A DNA stretch of 64,000 bases from Bdellovibrionales bacterium (GCA_016716765.1 JADJVA010000025.1:620001-684000); one strand, 5' to 3'. Shown: positions 11,229-20,957, counted from the stretch's first letter. Made by a program: numbers and translations. The notes: generated from the letters alone by a model not told the origin.

Positions 11229-13775
11229 TTGAGTAAATTAAGTTTAATCAGTTCTTTTAGAAGATTAAGTCTGTCTGTGAACTTATTTTTTATGGCTATA
11301 TCTGGCTGCGGGAAATTCGATGTAGCGCACCTAAATCTATCCGAAAACGGTTCTCGCGGTACTGTTTTGGCAAGATTTTTTCAAGACCAGAACATCTATG
11401 AAAAAGAATTGCCCTTTAGAAATGTCGATGGATACGCTTTTTTTGAAGACGATATTATATTAGGTAGAATAGATAAACTGAGCGTGAAGCCACTTAATTT
11501 TGTTCTTCCTTCATCTGCAACGGGAGTTCTTGATTTTGCTGAGTTTAGTGGAATACAGTCCTTCGCCTTTGCCATTGAGGGAGGAAGGCTGTGGACCAAG
11601 GGAATTGTACCTTACGTGATTACATCAGCAGTTTCTCCAGCAGCTGATAGTCTTAAGTCCGCCATGCAAGCGATTACAAGCAATACTGGAATTAAGTTCG
11701 TGGAAAGAACAAATGAGACGGATTACCTGGAATTTGTGAAATCAGATCAAGCAAACACTTGTGGATCTTATGTTGGTCGGCAGGGCGGCGCTCAATCGGT
11801 TTTTGTACAGGCTGGAGCGGGAGGCTGTGGGCTGGCAGCGAACGTTCACGAACTTCTCCACGCCATTGGTTTGTGGCACGAGCAATCGCGAACCGATCGT
11901 GACAATCACGTCGAAATCTTATACGACAACATCATACCAGAGTATAAGGACCAGTTTGATATTCTTCCTGGAGTTATCCTCGGCGCCTATGATTTCACAT
12001 CTGTTATGCATTACGGGGTGAAGTTTTTCTCTAAAAACGGCAATGACACCATTCGCAGTCGCAATGGCCAAAAAATTGAACGAGTTGTGCCCATGAGCGG
12101 TCTGGACGCCTCTGGCGTGAAGGAGCTTTACAAGTCCGAATTGAGTAGCGGTGGCGGGGGCGGTCAGTGTGATCCAGCTGCAAAGGGAGCGAGCTGTGGT
12201 ATCACCAATGGCACCGGACAAATGGAGGATCAAACTTGCAATGCATCCACTCAACAGTGGGTGGGCGGAGTTTGTCGAGTGAAGACATGCAACACGGGTT
12301 TTCAACCTGATTCGGCGAGAGCGGCTTGCGTTCAATCTGGAAGTAATAACGAAGCCCCGCGCGGGAATGTCGATGGATTTATTGGAGACGGCGTTTTATA
12401 TGGCTGGACCTATGATCCGAACAGTTCCGGGACAAATATTGACGTCCATTATTACATTGACGGTGCTTTCGCAGGTGCTAGCAAGGCTGACAAACCTCGA
12501 AGTGATGTGAACACCGCATTTGGTATTGCCGGCAATCATGGCTTTGAATTCAGAGTGCCAGACAGCTATCGAAACAATCAGCAGCACACGATCAGAGCCT
12601 ACGGAATCGATCTTCAGGGTCAGACAAATCCAGAGCTCGGAGCAAAAACTTTCACTTTGGGCACTGGCAACATTGCGTGTAACAACGCAAATAAAGGGGG
12701 CAGTTGCAACATCTCCAACGGAACAGGACAGATGGAAGGTCAAACTTGCGATGGCACAACCGGCAATTGGGTGGGTGGTGCTTGTCGAGTGAAGACCTGC
12801 AATACTGGATTTGAGCCCAATTCGGCGAGAACCGCCTGCGTTGCAAGTCAAGCTCAAAACGAGGCGCCTCGTGGCAACGTCGATGTGTTGACGGCAGATG
12901 GCGTGTTGAAGGGCTGGAGCTACGATCCGAACAGTTCAGCCGCAAATATTGACGTCCATTACTACATCGACGGTGCTTTTGCAGGGTCCAGCAGGGCTGA
13001 TAGACCTCGAGGTGATGTGAACACTGCCTTTGGGATTGCTGGCGATCATGGTTTCGAATTTAGAGTGCCAGACAGTTATCGAAACAATCAGCAGCACACG
13101 ATCAGAGCCTACGGAATCGATCTTCAGGGTCAGACCAACCCAGATCTTGGATCGAAGTCTTTTACCCTGGGCAGCGGCACTCCAGCCGTCACTGGTCTCT
13201 CCTTTGTCAGTGGAAGCTACAGTGTGGGAGTTACCGGATCTGCCTCAAATCTTCCGGACACGACGATGTGGTGTTTGACTCCTGGTTCTGGTTCCTGCAC
13301 TCCCAATCTTTCGCGCATGCAAGATTGGGCGGCGACGGGCTCAACAGGCAACAACCGGTTTAATTGGAAATATGAGATTCGGCCTTACCAAGTGGGCTGG
13401 TGTCCTGGGACTTTTACGGCGGTTGTGCAAGCTCCGGGTGAAACGGCACTGAGAGCCTCCTTCACAATTGGGTACCCAGATACTTCTGTCTCGAACGGTG
13501 GATTGAGAGTGAACAATGTGCCACCTCCTTCGGTCGGTGTATTGAAGGGTTGTTTTGAATATTATGAGGAAGGTGGACCGAATGGTAAAGGAACATGCGG
13601 TACCCCTGGCGTCGGCAAGACAGCAATCATTAATAGTGGATGGTCTTACAATGAGAGCGATCACTCCGCCACATTCAATGGAAATTCGAGTGTTTTCGGA
13701 GGTCGTCATGGGACTATATTCTTCACTTTCGAATACAACTGCGGACTTACGCAGACAGTTTCGGGTAGTTTCTAG
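11229..13775 (+). CDS. astacin-type (M12A) metalloprotease lipoprotein with duplicated C-terminal modules
   Basis: 848 residues. A hydrophobic N-terminus ends in the lipobox-like 'AISGC', so surface or envelope anchoring is likely. The protease domain has the astacin zinc site 'HELLHAIGLWHEQSRTDRD' and the Met-turn 'SVMHYG'. After a Ser-Gly linker come two copies of a ~170-residue unit: a Cys-rich segment ('NGTGQMEDQTC', 'CRVKTCNTGF') then a beta domain ('GWTYDPNSSGTNIDVHYY') of the kind common in secreted bacterial hydrolases. A unique ~200-residue C-terminal part follows. A secreted proteolytic role, for example in degrading prey or host protein, is inferred. It ends where the first palindromic repeat region begins. 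Confidence 0.9.
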   Translation: MSKLSLISSFRRLSLSVNLFFMAISGCGKFDVAHLNLSENGSRGTVLARFFQDQNIYEKELPFRNVDGYAFFEDDIILGRIDKLSVKPLNFVLPSSATGVLDFAEFSGIQSFAFAIEGGRLWTKGIVPYVITSAVSPAADSLKSAMQAITSNTGIKFVERTNETDYLEFVKSDQANTCGSYVGRQGGAQSVFVQAGAGGCGLAANVHELLHAIGLWHEQSRTDRDNHVEILYDNIIPEYKDQFDILPGVILGAYDFTSVMHYGVKFFSKNGNDTIRSRNGQKIERVVPMSGLDASGVKELYKSELSSGGGGGQCDPAAKGASCGITNGTGQMEDQTCNASTQQWVGGVCRVKTCNTGFQPDSARAACVQSGSNNEAPRGNVDGFIGDGVLYGWTYDPNSSGTNIDVHYYIDGAFAGASKADKPRSDVNTAFGIAGNHGFEFRVPDSYRNNQQHTIRAYGIDLQGQTNPELGAKTFTLGTGNIACNNANKGGSCNISNGTGQMEGQTCDGTTGNWVGGACRVKTCNTGFEPNSARTACVASQAQNEAPRGNVDVLTADGVLKGWSYDPNSSAANIDVHYYIDGAFAGSSRADRPRGDVNTAFGIAGDHGFEFRVPDSYRNNQQHTIRAYGIDLQGQTNPDLGSKSFTLGSGTPAVTGLSFVSGSYSVGVTGSASNLPDTTMWCLTPGSGSCTPNLSRMQDWAATGSTGNNRFNWKYEIRPYQVGWCPGTFTAVVQAPGETALRASFTIGYPDTSVSNGGLRVNNVPPPSVGVLKGCFEYYEEGGPNGKGTCGTPGVGKTAIINSGWSYNESDHSATFNGNSSVFGGRHGTIFFTFEYNCGLTQTVSGSF
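12168..13187 (+). repeat. 510-bp tandem duplication inside the astacin gene
   Basis: Two adjacent units of exactly 510 bp (12168-12677 and 12678-13187), in frame, each coding for a Cys-rich segment plus a beta domain. Most of the unit has diverged, but a run of more than 50 bases (starting near 12570 and 13080) is identical, as expected of recent gene conversion or strong constraint. The period keeps the reading frame. Confidence 0.9.
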
Positions 13776-13952
13776 TAGCTTTTGATTTGCGTTGGTGTTT
13801 TATCTGAATTGGGATTTTAAGGCCGAATCAGTTTTTCAACTCATTTGGCTTTAAAGTGCTATCGACAAAAAAAGCGCCATTTAAACCCAAGGATCTTTGA
13901 ACCTCTCTGCTCGGGAGTCTCGCCAAGGAGAATCTAAATTTTAATACAGCGG

Positions 13953-14162
13953 CTGGCCCGCAAGCCATCGGTGAATCTGTTGTGTCCAAAAGACACAGGG
14001 AGCTGGCTGAAGCAAATCTCAGGATTTCAGGATCGAGTTCGGCTTGGTGCAGTGCTCACAACGTGAGCGCTGCTGCCGGACGCATGTTTGAAGATCCTGG
14101 ACTCCTGAGATTTGCTTCAGCCAGGCACCCTTGGAGTTTGGAACAACAATCAAGTGGGCCAG
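13953..14162 (+). repeat. palindromic repeat element, copy A
   Basis: 210-bp imperfect palindrome in the gap between the astacin gene and alaS; the rest of that 397-base gap shows no gene. Outer stem CTGGCCCGC/GTGGGCCAG, then TGTTGT..TCC/GGAACAACA, a main stem with 30-nt arms at 14005-14034 and 14093-14122 (28 of 30 canonical), and an apical stem CTCAC-AAC-GTGAG. Homology with the other copies continues about 15 bases to the left (TTTTAATACAGCGG). The right end lies about 10 bases past the alaS stop codon and points into alaS. Copies B (45035-45242, inverted) and C (46183-46390) match it. Confidence 0.9.
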
Positions 14163-14172
14163 TTTAAATTTG

Positions 14173-16902
14173 TCAACGGAGACCCACAAGGCTTCGGGCT
14201 TTATCAAATGCATTTGGGAGACCACTCCGATCAGTCCCAGCACCCTGGGCAAAGTCGGCCCGTCCACCTCCTTTGCCACCCATTTCTTGGGAAATTTCCT
14301 TTAAAATAGTTCCGGCATTGATGGGACCTACCAAGTCTTTGGTTACCGATACCAGGATGGGGTGGTTCTGTTCTCCCTGACCCACAATGATAATGACGCC
14401 TGATTGAATTTGGTCGCGCAATTTATCTCCAATTTCGCTGAGAATTTTTCGGTCATCCAGCGGGATGTCCGCCAAAACAAGCTTTCCTGACTTTCCTTGA
14501 TATTCAAACGGAATTGCGGCTGAAACGAAATCATCTAGATTGATTTGATTTCCTTTTAAATGAGCAATCTGCCTCTGAAGAGATTTGATTTCCAGTTTTT
14601 GTTTGTCGACCCAATCGTCTAATTTTTGTTGTGTTGAGATTTCTTCTTCCAGGTATTGGGTCCAGTTTTCGCTCAGCCCTGCCAGTTGACGTGCTTTCAC
14701 GTTTTCACGCGTGTGTTTCAAGAGAAAGCGACTGGCCATCTGTCCCGTTATTGCCTCAATTCGGCGAACACCAGAGCTGACGCTTCCTTCTGAGACTATG
14801 ATGAAGAGTCGGATGATGGCTGTGTTTTCAACATGAGTGCCTCCGCACAGTTCCATCGAAAAGTCTCCCATCTTCACAACTCTCACCTTATCGCCGTATT
14901 TTTCACCAAACAGAGCGACGGCACCTGAATTTTTGGCTTCGTCTGCCGTCATGACTGTTGTCGAAATATTTCTGGCAGAGCCTATTTCATCGTTAACAAG
15001 ATTTTCAATATTGAGAAGCTCTGCTTCACTCAATGGCTTGTTGTGCGTAAAATCAAAACGGAGCCGTCCTGGTTGAACATGTGATCCGGCCTGGTTTACG
15101 TGACTTCCTAAAATTCGTTTTAAAGCCGCATGCAAGAGGTGGGTCGCTGAGTGATTAGAGGCGGTGTTCAAGCGCTCGGCGCTCAGAACAATTTGATGGA
15201 CAAGATCTCCTTTATTGATAACACCGTCCACAACTTTAATGTGATGAAGGTGGATGTCGTTTAGTTTGGTTGTATCGAGAACCTCGGCTTGGCCGCCAGG
15301 CCCTACAATCCGACCCACGTCTCCGGCCTGACCGCCGCTCTCAGCGTAAAAACAAGTGGAGTCGCAGGCGATCGTGCCTAACTCATTGACCCGGAGATGG
15401 TTCTTTGTATCCTTGCCATCAGAAAGCAGGAGGACAGTCCCAGAAGCCTGAGTAACTCCTTGGTAGCCGACAAAATTTGTTGGTCCCATCTCACGAAGCA
15501 AGGCCTGAGTCTCCTTGATGCGATGGGCCTGGTCTCCACTCAAGCTGTGGCCTTTCCAGGAGGCTCTGGCTGTCTGCCGGGCGGCTTCCATCCTTCGCTC
15601 AAATTCGATTTCGTCAACTTGAATGCCACGTTCAGAGGCAATGAGGCGAGTGAGATCTGAAGGGAAACCAAAGGTATCATAAAGTTTAAAAACGAGATCT
15701 CCATCGAGAATCTTTTGTCCGCGACTGATAAGATTCTGAATCGCCTGATCGAGTAAGTGAGTCCCTTGAGACAGAGTGTTGAGAAATCGGGATTCTTCGT
15801 CATTCATGGTTGGTAGAATCAATTTTTTCTGAGCAGAAAGGTCAGGATAGATGTCGCCCATTTGACTGATCACCTGCTCGATCACCGGGACCATGAGACT
15901 TTCCTTCTCAGTTAACTTTTGGGCAAATCGAATACCTCGACGAAGAATTCTTCTCAGAACGTAACCCCGTCCTTCATTGGAAGGCAAAACGCCGTCGGAA
16001 ATCAAAAAGGCGGCGGCTCGAGCGTGGTCAGCAACGACCCGAAAGGCGACATTGATTGCTTCTAAGCCAGGTTTGTCCTTGTCTCTGATATTTTTCATCG
16101 ATTTTAAATATTCGTGCCCTGAAATTTTCATGGCCACAGCGATAAGATCCTGAAAAGCGTCAGTATGGTAGTTACTGATTTCGCCTTGGAGAATCATCGC
16201 CAGCCTTTCGAGGCCGGCTCCTGTGTCAATTGAGGGATTGGGTAATGGTGTCTGAACGCCATTTTCGCTTTCGTTGAATTGCATGAATACGAGGTTCCAA
16301 AACTCTACAAATCTGTCACCATCACCTCCCATTACATTCTGAAGGGGATCTCCGCCTACTTCAGGACCCAGGTCATAGAAAATTTCAGAACAGGGCCCAC
16401 AGGGGCCGCTATTTCCCATTCTCCAGAAATTGTCCTTTTCAGAAAACCGATAAATGCGATCTTTAGGGACTCCCTCTTGTTGTTGCCAGATCTGAGCGGC
16501 TTCATCGTCCTTTTCGAATACTGAAACATAGAGTCGATCCTTGGGGAGACCAAATTCTTTAGTGACCAAATCCCATGCATAGTGGATTGCTTCCTTTTTG
16601 AAATAATCTCCGAAAGAAAAGTTACCTAACATTTCAAAAAAAGTGTGATGACGGGCGGTTTGGCCCACATTTTCTAGGTCATTGTGTTTTCCTCCAGCGC
16701 GAACACATTTTTGCGAGGAGACAGCGCGCTTATATTCGCGGGATTCAAGACCTAGAAAAACATTCTTAAATTGGTTCATCCCTGCATTAGTGAACAGAAG
16801 CGTGGGATCATTTTCTGGAATCAAACGCGACGAGCTGACTGGTTGGTGGTGCTGCTTCTTAAAATAATTGATAAAGGTAGAACGGACTTCACGACTTTTC
16901 AT
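14173..16902 (-). CDS. alaS: alanyl-tRNA synthetase
   Basis: Charges tRNA-Ala. 909 residues from ATG 16902, chosen because AGGGAAG lies 6 bases upstream and the frame begins 'MKSREVRSTFINYFKK', as in the family. Seen in order: class II core 'HHTFFEMLGNFSFGDYF' and 'GPCGPCSEIFYD', editing domain 'HSATHLLHAAL' and 'CGGTHVENT', and the C-terminal oligomerisation domain ending 'GGKGGGRADFAQGAG'. The start overlaps the end of recX by 14 bases, so it is likely translated from a pilT-recX-alaS transcript. Its stop is followed almost at once by palindromic repeat copy A. Confidence 0.97.
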   Translation of the reverse strand: MKSREVRSTFINYFKKQHHQPVSSSRLIPENDPTLLFTNAGMNQFKNVFLGLESREYKRAVSSQKCVRAGGKHNDLENVGQTARHHTFFEMLGNFSFGDYFKKEAIHYAWDLVTKEFGLPKDRLYVSVFEKDDEAAQIWQQQEGVPKDRIYRFSEKDNFWRMGNSGPCGPCSEIFYDLGPEVGGDPLQNVMGGDGDRFVEFWNLVFMQFNESENGVQTPLPNPSIDTGAGLERLAMILQGEISNYHTDAFQDLIAVAMKISGHEYLKSMKNIRDKDKPGLEAINVAFRVVADHARAAAFLISDGVLPSNEGRGYVLRRILRRGIRFAQKLTEKESLMVPVIEQVISQMGDIYPDLSAQKKLILPTMNDEESRFLNTLSQGTHLLDQAIQNLISRGQKILDGDLVFKLYDTFGFPSDLTRLIASERGIQVDEIEFERRMEAARQTARASWKGHSLSGDQAHRIKETQALLREMGPTNFVGYQGVTQASGTVLLLSDGKDTKNHLRVNELGTIACDSTCFYAESGGQAGDVGRIVGPGGQAEVLDTTKLNDIHLHHIKVVDGVINKGDLVHQIVLSAERLNTASNHSATHLLHAALKRILGSHVNQAGSHVQPGRLRFDFTHNKPLSEAELLNIENLVNDEIGSARNISTTVMTADEAKNSGAVALFGEKYGDKVRVVKMGDFSMELCGGTHVENTAIIRLFIIVSEGSVSSGVRRIEAITGQMASRFLLKHTRENVKARQLAGLSENWTQYLEEEISTQQKLDDWVDKQKLEIKSLQRQIAHLKGNQINLDDFVSAAIPFEYQGKSGKLVLADIPLDDRKILSEIGDKLRDQIQSGVIIIVGQGEQNHPILVSVTKDLVGPINAGTILKEISQEMGGKGGGRADFAQGAGTDRSGLPNAFDKARSLVGLR

Positions 16903-17347
16903 AGAGCACTTCCCTAATAATGTAATCTTCAAAGCCTCGATGGGCCAAGAAGCGATAGGCACGTTGTTTTGTTTCAAAATCTATTTCGCTTCCAAATTTG
17001 CGCGCAAGAAGATTCCGGGCGTTGTTCATTTCTTGATCCTGATCGAAGGCCACCTGTGGAAGTCCTTTGCGTCGCAGGTAGTTCTGGATGTACAGTTGAC
17101 CTTTCTTCTTACGACCAAGAATTTGCGCCACTTTCTCAGCAAGTTCGCTTTCTTTCAGAAGCCAACGATTGTTTTTTGCACATTCGATGGCCTTTTCAAT
17201 GATTTCAAGCTGAAAATGGACGGCTAGCTTTTGTTTGAGTTCTTTTTCGCTGTGATCACGTTGGCTCAAAAGCTTAGCGAGTTTGGCCACCGCAAGGGCA
17301 AGGTTGTCCGAAGATTCAATTTTTTTATCCCTTGTCCTCGTCGTCAC
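16889..17347 (-). CDS. recX: RecX-family regulator of RecA
   Basis: 152 residues, all helical, with the three-repeat RecX layout: 'SQRDHSEKELKQKL', 'YIQNYLRRKGL', then 'AYRFLAHRGFEDYIIREVL' at the end. RecX binds RecA filaments and limits their extension. GTG start at 17347, inside the end of the PilT gene (23-base overlap); it overlaps alaS by 14 bases downstream. recA lies nearby on the opposite strand in a separate unit, so the pair is separated by a divergent promoter region. The start is uncertain because no clear ribosome site is seen. Confidence 0.88.
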   Translation of the reverse strand: MTTRTRDKKIESSDNLALAVAKLAKLLSQRDHSEKELKQKLAVHFQLEIIEKAIECAKNNRWLLKESELAEKVAQILGRKKKGQLYIQNYLRRKGLPQVAFDQDQEMNNARNLLARKFGSEIDFETKQRAYRFLAHRGFEDYIIREVLYEKS

Positions 17348-18569
17348 CTTCGGAATCTTCCTTCCCTTTTTGTTTCTGCCGTTTTTTAAATTCTGGTGGG
17401 GTTTCTATCTCCACCTCAGAAAGTCCGTGCCAGTCATCTGTGACTTTTTGATCGACCGTGCCCGATGTCCACTTTTTTCCGTCCAATGCGTCGACACCGC
17501 TGCAGCGCATGCGAAAATCCTCTGGGTTTGATGACAGCGCAAGAGCCTCCTCAAAGGTTATAATGTCAGATCCTAATAACCTCAAGAGGCTTTGATCATA
17601 GGATTGCATTCCCCAGGGAACCATTCCTTCCTCAATGGCGACGATGATGTTTTTGGTTTTATCTCGATCTTCAATCATTTCTCGAATGCGAGCGTTGTTG
17701 ATCATTATCTCAACAGCCGGAACAAAACCAGATTTATCCTTTTTACGCGCCAGGCGTTGGCTGATAACGGCCTTGAGGACTCCTGCAAGCTGAAGTCTCA
17801 CTTGGTGTTGATGATTGGCTTCAAAAGCTCCGATAATGCGGTTCACGGTCTCTCTTCCGTCCAAGGTATGAAGACTAGATAATACAAGATGACCTGTTTC
17901 AGCAGCTAACAGTGCGATTTCGATAGACTCTTTGTCGCGCATTTCGCCAATAAGAATCACATCCGGATCCTGACGGAGTGCTGCCCTGAGTGCGTTAGAA
18001 TATCCAATAGCGTCAATGCCCAATTCGCGTTGGGTAATGATAGACTTTCGATCTCGGATGAGAAATTCAATCGGGTCTTCGATTGTCAGTATGTGTTTAT
18101 TTTTTGTCCTATTGATGTGGTCTATCATGGCTGCCAAGGTCGATGATTTGCCAGATCCTGTCACACCCGTTACGAGAACAAGTCCTCTTTCATAGTTGGC
18201 AATTTGTTCAACGACCGGAGGAAGATTTAATTCCTGAAAAGAAGGGATGTTATGAGGAATATTTCGGATGACCATTCGAGTGGTCCCACGCTGCCTGAAG
18301 GCGTTTATACGAAAACGGCCAAGACCTGAAATCCCGTAACCGAAGTCGACTTCGTGCATTCTTTCGAAGGTATCTTTGGTTCTGGCATCCATGATTTTAT
18401 TTGCCATAGCGTCAATTTCATCTCCGCTGAGTTGGGTTAGATCGCCCGCAAGTGGACGGAGAATCCCATGGCGACGAATAACCGGCATCAGTCCGGCCTT
18501 CAGATGGACGTCACTGGCTCCTTTTTTCATTGCCAATCGTAAAATTTCATCGAGTCCAATGTTCGCCAT
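17325..18569 (-). CDS. pilT: PilT/PilU-type twitching motility ATPase
   Basis: Hexameric ATPase that drives type IV pilus retraction from the cytoplasmic face. 414 residues. Walker A 'GVTGSGKSSTLAAM', Asp box, Walker B 'DPDVILIGEMRD' and His box 'GHLVLSSLHT' are all intact, as is 'GMQSYDQSLLRL' near the end of the core. A highly charged ~50-residue tail (Lys/Glu/Asp) extends past the usual PilT end at about 360. PilU is possible; sequence alone does not separate them. First gene of a likely pilT-recX-alaS unit. Confidence 0.93.
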   Translation of the reverse strand: MANIGLDEILRLAMKKGASDVHLKAGLMPVIRRHGILRPLAGDLTQLSGDEIDAMANKIMDARTKDTFERMHEVDFGYGISGLGRFRINAFRQRGTTRMVIRNIPHNIPSFQELNLPPVVEQIANYERGLVLVTGVTGSGKSSTLAAMIDHINRTKNKHILTIEDPIEFLIRDRKSIITQRELGIDAIGYSNALRAALRQDPDVILIGEMRDKESIEIALLAAETGHLVLSSLHTLDGRETVNRIIGAFEANHQHQVRLQLAGVLKAVISQRLARKKDKSGFVPAVEIMINNARIREMIEDRDKTKNIIVAIEEGMVPWGMQSYDQSLLRLLGSDIITFEEALALSSNPEDFRMRCSGVDALDGKKWTSGTVDQKVTDDWHGLSEVEIETPPEFKKRQKQKGKEDSEGDDEDKG

Positions 18570-18768
18570 GATATATCTTTACCCTTCAATCAATTGAGAA
18601 ATTCGGCAATTGTACGTTGAGATGGCCTTTTCTTTGAGTATAGAGTGAAGCTGACAAAAATCGAAGTCTGGTGCTGCCAAATATGTAACTCTTCCCACCT
18701 TCGTCTGTAAAAAGGACCGAACTTTCTTGTTTGACACGATATTAAATCGCTTCAATGATGGGCCACTT

Positions 18769-19272
18769 ATGCAGGACCAAAAATCAGTTCCAAATTCGAA
18801 ACATTGGGTTGTCTGGGTTGCCACAGTTGGAGGTTTGGGACGAGCACCAGTGGCTCCGGGAACAGTGGGAACTTTAGCAGCCGTGCCCTTGATTCCGCTC
18901 TTGGCTTTGGGCGGTGAATACTTTTATATGGCCAGCGTTGGTATTTTGGCCCTCATTGCTGTCATCGTTGCTCAGGTGTATGAGAATTTGTTCGGAACCT
19001 CGGACCCTCAGGAAGTCGTCATAGATGAAGTGGTGGGGTTTGCTGTGGCAATGACTTGGTTGCCCCTAACCTGGCAAAGTTTTGCGATCGGGTTTGTTCT
19101 GTTTCGCGCACTTGATGCCGTCAAACCATTTCCGATTTCGGTCTTGGATCAGAGAGTTAAAGGTGGTTTAGGAGTGGTGGCAGATGATTTACTAGCAGGA
19201 ATAATGACCAATGTTGTTCTTCAGATTATCTACGTCAAAACAAGTTGGTTGGGTGTACAGTTGGTCTTATGA
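18769..19272 (+). CDS. pgpA: phosphatidylglycerophosphatase A
   Basis: Membrane enzyme that dephosphorylates phosphatidylglycerophosphate to phosphatidylglycerol. About 167 residues. Family motifs 'GRAPVAPGTVGTLAA', 'DPQEVVIDEVVG', 'FRALDAVKPFPI' and 'GGLGVVADDLLAG' alternate with hydrophobic segments. ATG 18769 is chosen; TTG 18727 in the same frame has an AAAGGA 10 bases upstream and would add 14 residues. It overlaps the next gene by ATGA, so pgpA, pncC and recA are probably one transcription unit. Confidence 0.9.
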   Translation: MQDQKSVPNSKHWVVWVATVGGLGRAPVAPGTVGTLAAVPLIPLLALGGEYFYMASVGILALIAVIVAQVYENLFGTSDPQEVVIDEVVGFAVAMTWLPLTWQSFAIGFVLFRALDAVKPFPISVLDQRVKGGLGVVADDLLAGIMTNVVLQIIYVKTSWLGVQLVL

Positions 19273-19808
19273 ATAGAAAAGAGAACAGATGGCGCTCTGC
19301 GTCTGATTTTTCAGAAATTGAAATGCAGGTGAAGGAACTCAAGAATTGGTTTGAAAGCCATGGGAGAACTCTGGGCTTCGCTGAGAGTTGTACGGGAGGC
19401 CTGCTTTCGTCTTGGATCACCTCTCAAGCTGGAGTGTCCTCTTTTTTTAGAGGATCCATTGTGAGTTATTCGGGAAGAATTAAAGAAAAAGTGTTGGGCG
19501 TTCCGCGTCATATTCTTCAGTGTTTAGGTGAAGTGAATCTTCCTGTCGCCTTGTGCATGGCAAAAGGAGCTCGAAAGGTCTTGGAAGTAGATTGGGCTTT
19601 GAGTATTACAGGGGTGGCCGGTCCGACGGGCGGCACGAAAGAAAAGCCGTTGGGGTTTGTTTGCTTCGCTTTGTGCGGTCCGGGAATTGATAGGGTGGAG
19701 CAAAGATATTTCGATGGAAAAGAAAGAATGGAAGTTCAGTTTCAATCGGCTTCTTATGGATTGGAACTCTTGCTTACGACTTTGAATTGTGAGCCTAAAC
19801 AAAAATAA
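19269..19808 (+). CDS. pncC: CinA C-terminal domain protein (nicotinamide-nucleotide amidase)
   Basis: 179 residues, only the amidase domain of CinA; the N-terminal MoaB-like domain is absent. It hydrolyses nicotinamide mononucleotide in pyridine nucleotide salvage. Motifs: 'GFAESCTGGLLSSWIT', 'GSIVSYSGRIKEKVLGV' and 'ITGVAGPTGGTKEKPLGFV'. ATG 19269 overlaps the pgpA stop (ATGA), which fixes the start and points to coupled translation. It lies immediately before recA, an arrangement seen in many bacteria. Confidence 0.92.
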   Translation: MNRKENRWRSASDFSEIEMQVKELKNWFESHGRTLGFAESCTGGLLSSWITSQAGVSSFFRGSIVSYSGRIKEKVLGVPRHILQCLGEVNLPVALCMAKGARKVLEVDWALSITGVAGPTGGTKEKPLGFVCFALCGPGIDRVEQRYFDGKERMEVQFQSASYGLELLLTTLNCEPKQK

Positions 19809-19826
19809 GAGATAGGAGTTCTCCCC

Positions 19827-20957
19827 ATGTCTAGTTTGCAAACAGGTAGTGACAAATCTAAGGCTCTTGAGCTGGCGATCAGTTCGATCGAAAAGCAGTT
19901 TGGCAAGGGCTCCATCATGAAACTTGGTGGTGACCGGAGTCTTTATGCTGACGTGCCTGTGTTTAGTACGGGTTCTTTGAGTCTTGATATTGCTTTAGGT
20001 ATCGGTGGGTTACCTCGAGGACGTATCGTCGAGATTTATGGACCAGAATCTTCCGGCAAAACAACTTTGGCCCTTTCAACGATCGCTCAGGCCCAGAAAG
20101 CTGGGGGAACTGTGGCCTTTGTTGACGCTGAGCATGCTCTGGATGTTTCCTATGCTCGAAAATTAGGAGTGAAGGTTGAGGATATGCTGATTTCCCAACC
20201 CGATACGGGCGAACAGGCGCTTGAAATTGTCGAAACATTGGTGCGTTCAGGGGCTGTTGATGTTCTCGTCGTGGACTCGGTGGCCGCTTTGACTCCTCGT
20301 GCTGAAATCGAGGGTGAGATGGGTGATAGTCACATGGGTCTACAGGCTCGTCTCATGTCTCAAGCTTTGCGTAAGTTGACGGGGGCGATCAGCCGGAGTC
20401 AGACTCTGGTGATTTTTATTAACCAGATACGCATGAAGATAGGAGTTATGTTTGGTAATCCGGAGACAACAACGGGCGGCAATGCTTTGAAATTTTACGC
20501 TTCTGTTCGTCTTGATGTTCGTCGTATCGGTTCGATCAAGAACGGCGAGGATGTGACGGGTAACCGTACGGCCGTCAAAGTTGTAAAGAATAAAATGGCG
20601 CCGCCGTTTACAAAGGTAGAGTTTGATTTGATGTATGGCGAAGGAATATCTGAAGAAGGAGATCTTTTAGATTTGGCTGTGAAGAAGGAACTGATTGATA
20701 AGGCTGGTGCTTGGTACAGTTATAAAGGTGATCGATTGGGTCAGGGACGTGATGCAGCCAAGGTTTATTTGAAAGAGAATCAACCCCTCATGAAAGACCT
20801 TCGCCATCAACTGCTTGAAGCCTATGGCATCACCGGAACAAAGCCATCTAGCGAGACTCCTGTTTCTGCCGGAAACAAGATTATTGAGGCTGAGAACGGG
20901 ATTGATGAAGAGAAATCCAAGTCACGTAAAAGGAAGTCTCAGGAGGACTCATTTTAG
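19827..20957 (+). CDS. recA: recombinase RecA
   Basis: Strand-exchange protein and SOS coprotease. 376 residues. Walker A 'GPESSGKTTL', 'VDAEHALD', the 'DSVAALTPRAEIEGEMGD' region, loop 2 'NPETTTGGNALKFYASVRLD' and the C-terminal domain are all normal. ATG 19827 follows TAGGAG. The C-terminal tail is basic and Lys/Arg-rich before a short acidic end, rather than the strongly acidic tail of E. coli RecA. I saw no clear LexA-type box just upstream; the promoter is probably in front of pgpA. Confidence 0.98.
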   Translation: MSSLQTGSDKSKALELAISSIEKQFGKGSIMKLGGDRSLYADVPVFSTGSLSLDIALGIGGLPRGRIVEIYGPESSGKTTLALSTIAQAQKAGGTVAFVDAEHALDVSYARKLGVKVEDMLISQPDTGEQALEIVETLVRSGAVDVLVVDSVAALTPRAEIEGEMGDSHMGLQARLMSQALRKLTGAISRSQTLVIFINQIRMKIGVMFGNPETTTGGNALKFYASVRLDVRRIGSIKNGEDVTGNRTAVKVVKNKMAPPFTKVEFDLMYGEGISEEGDLLDLAVKKELIDKAGAWYSYKGDRLGQGRDAAKVYLKENQPLMKDLRHQLLEAYGITGTKPSSETPVSAGNKIIEAENGIDEEKSKSRKRKSQEDSF

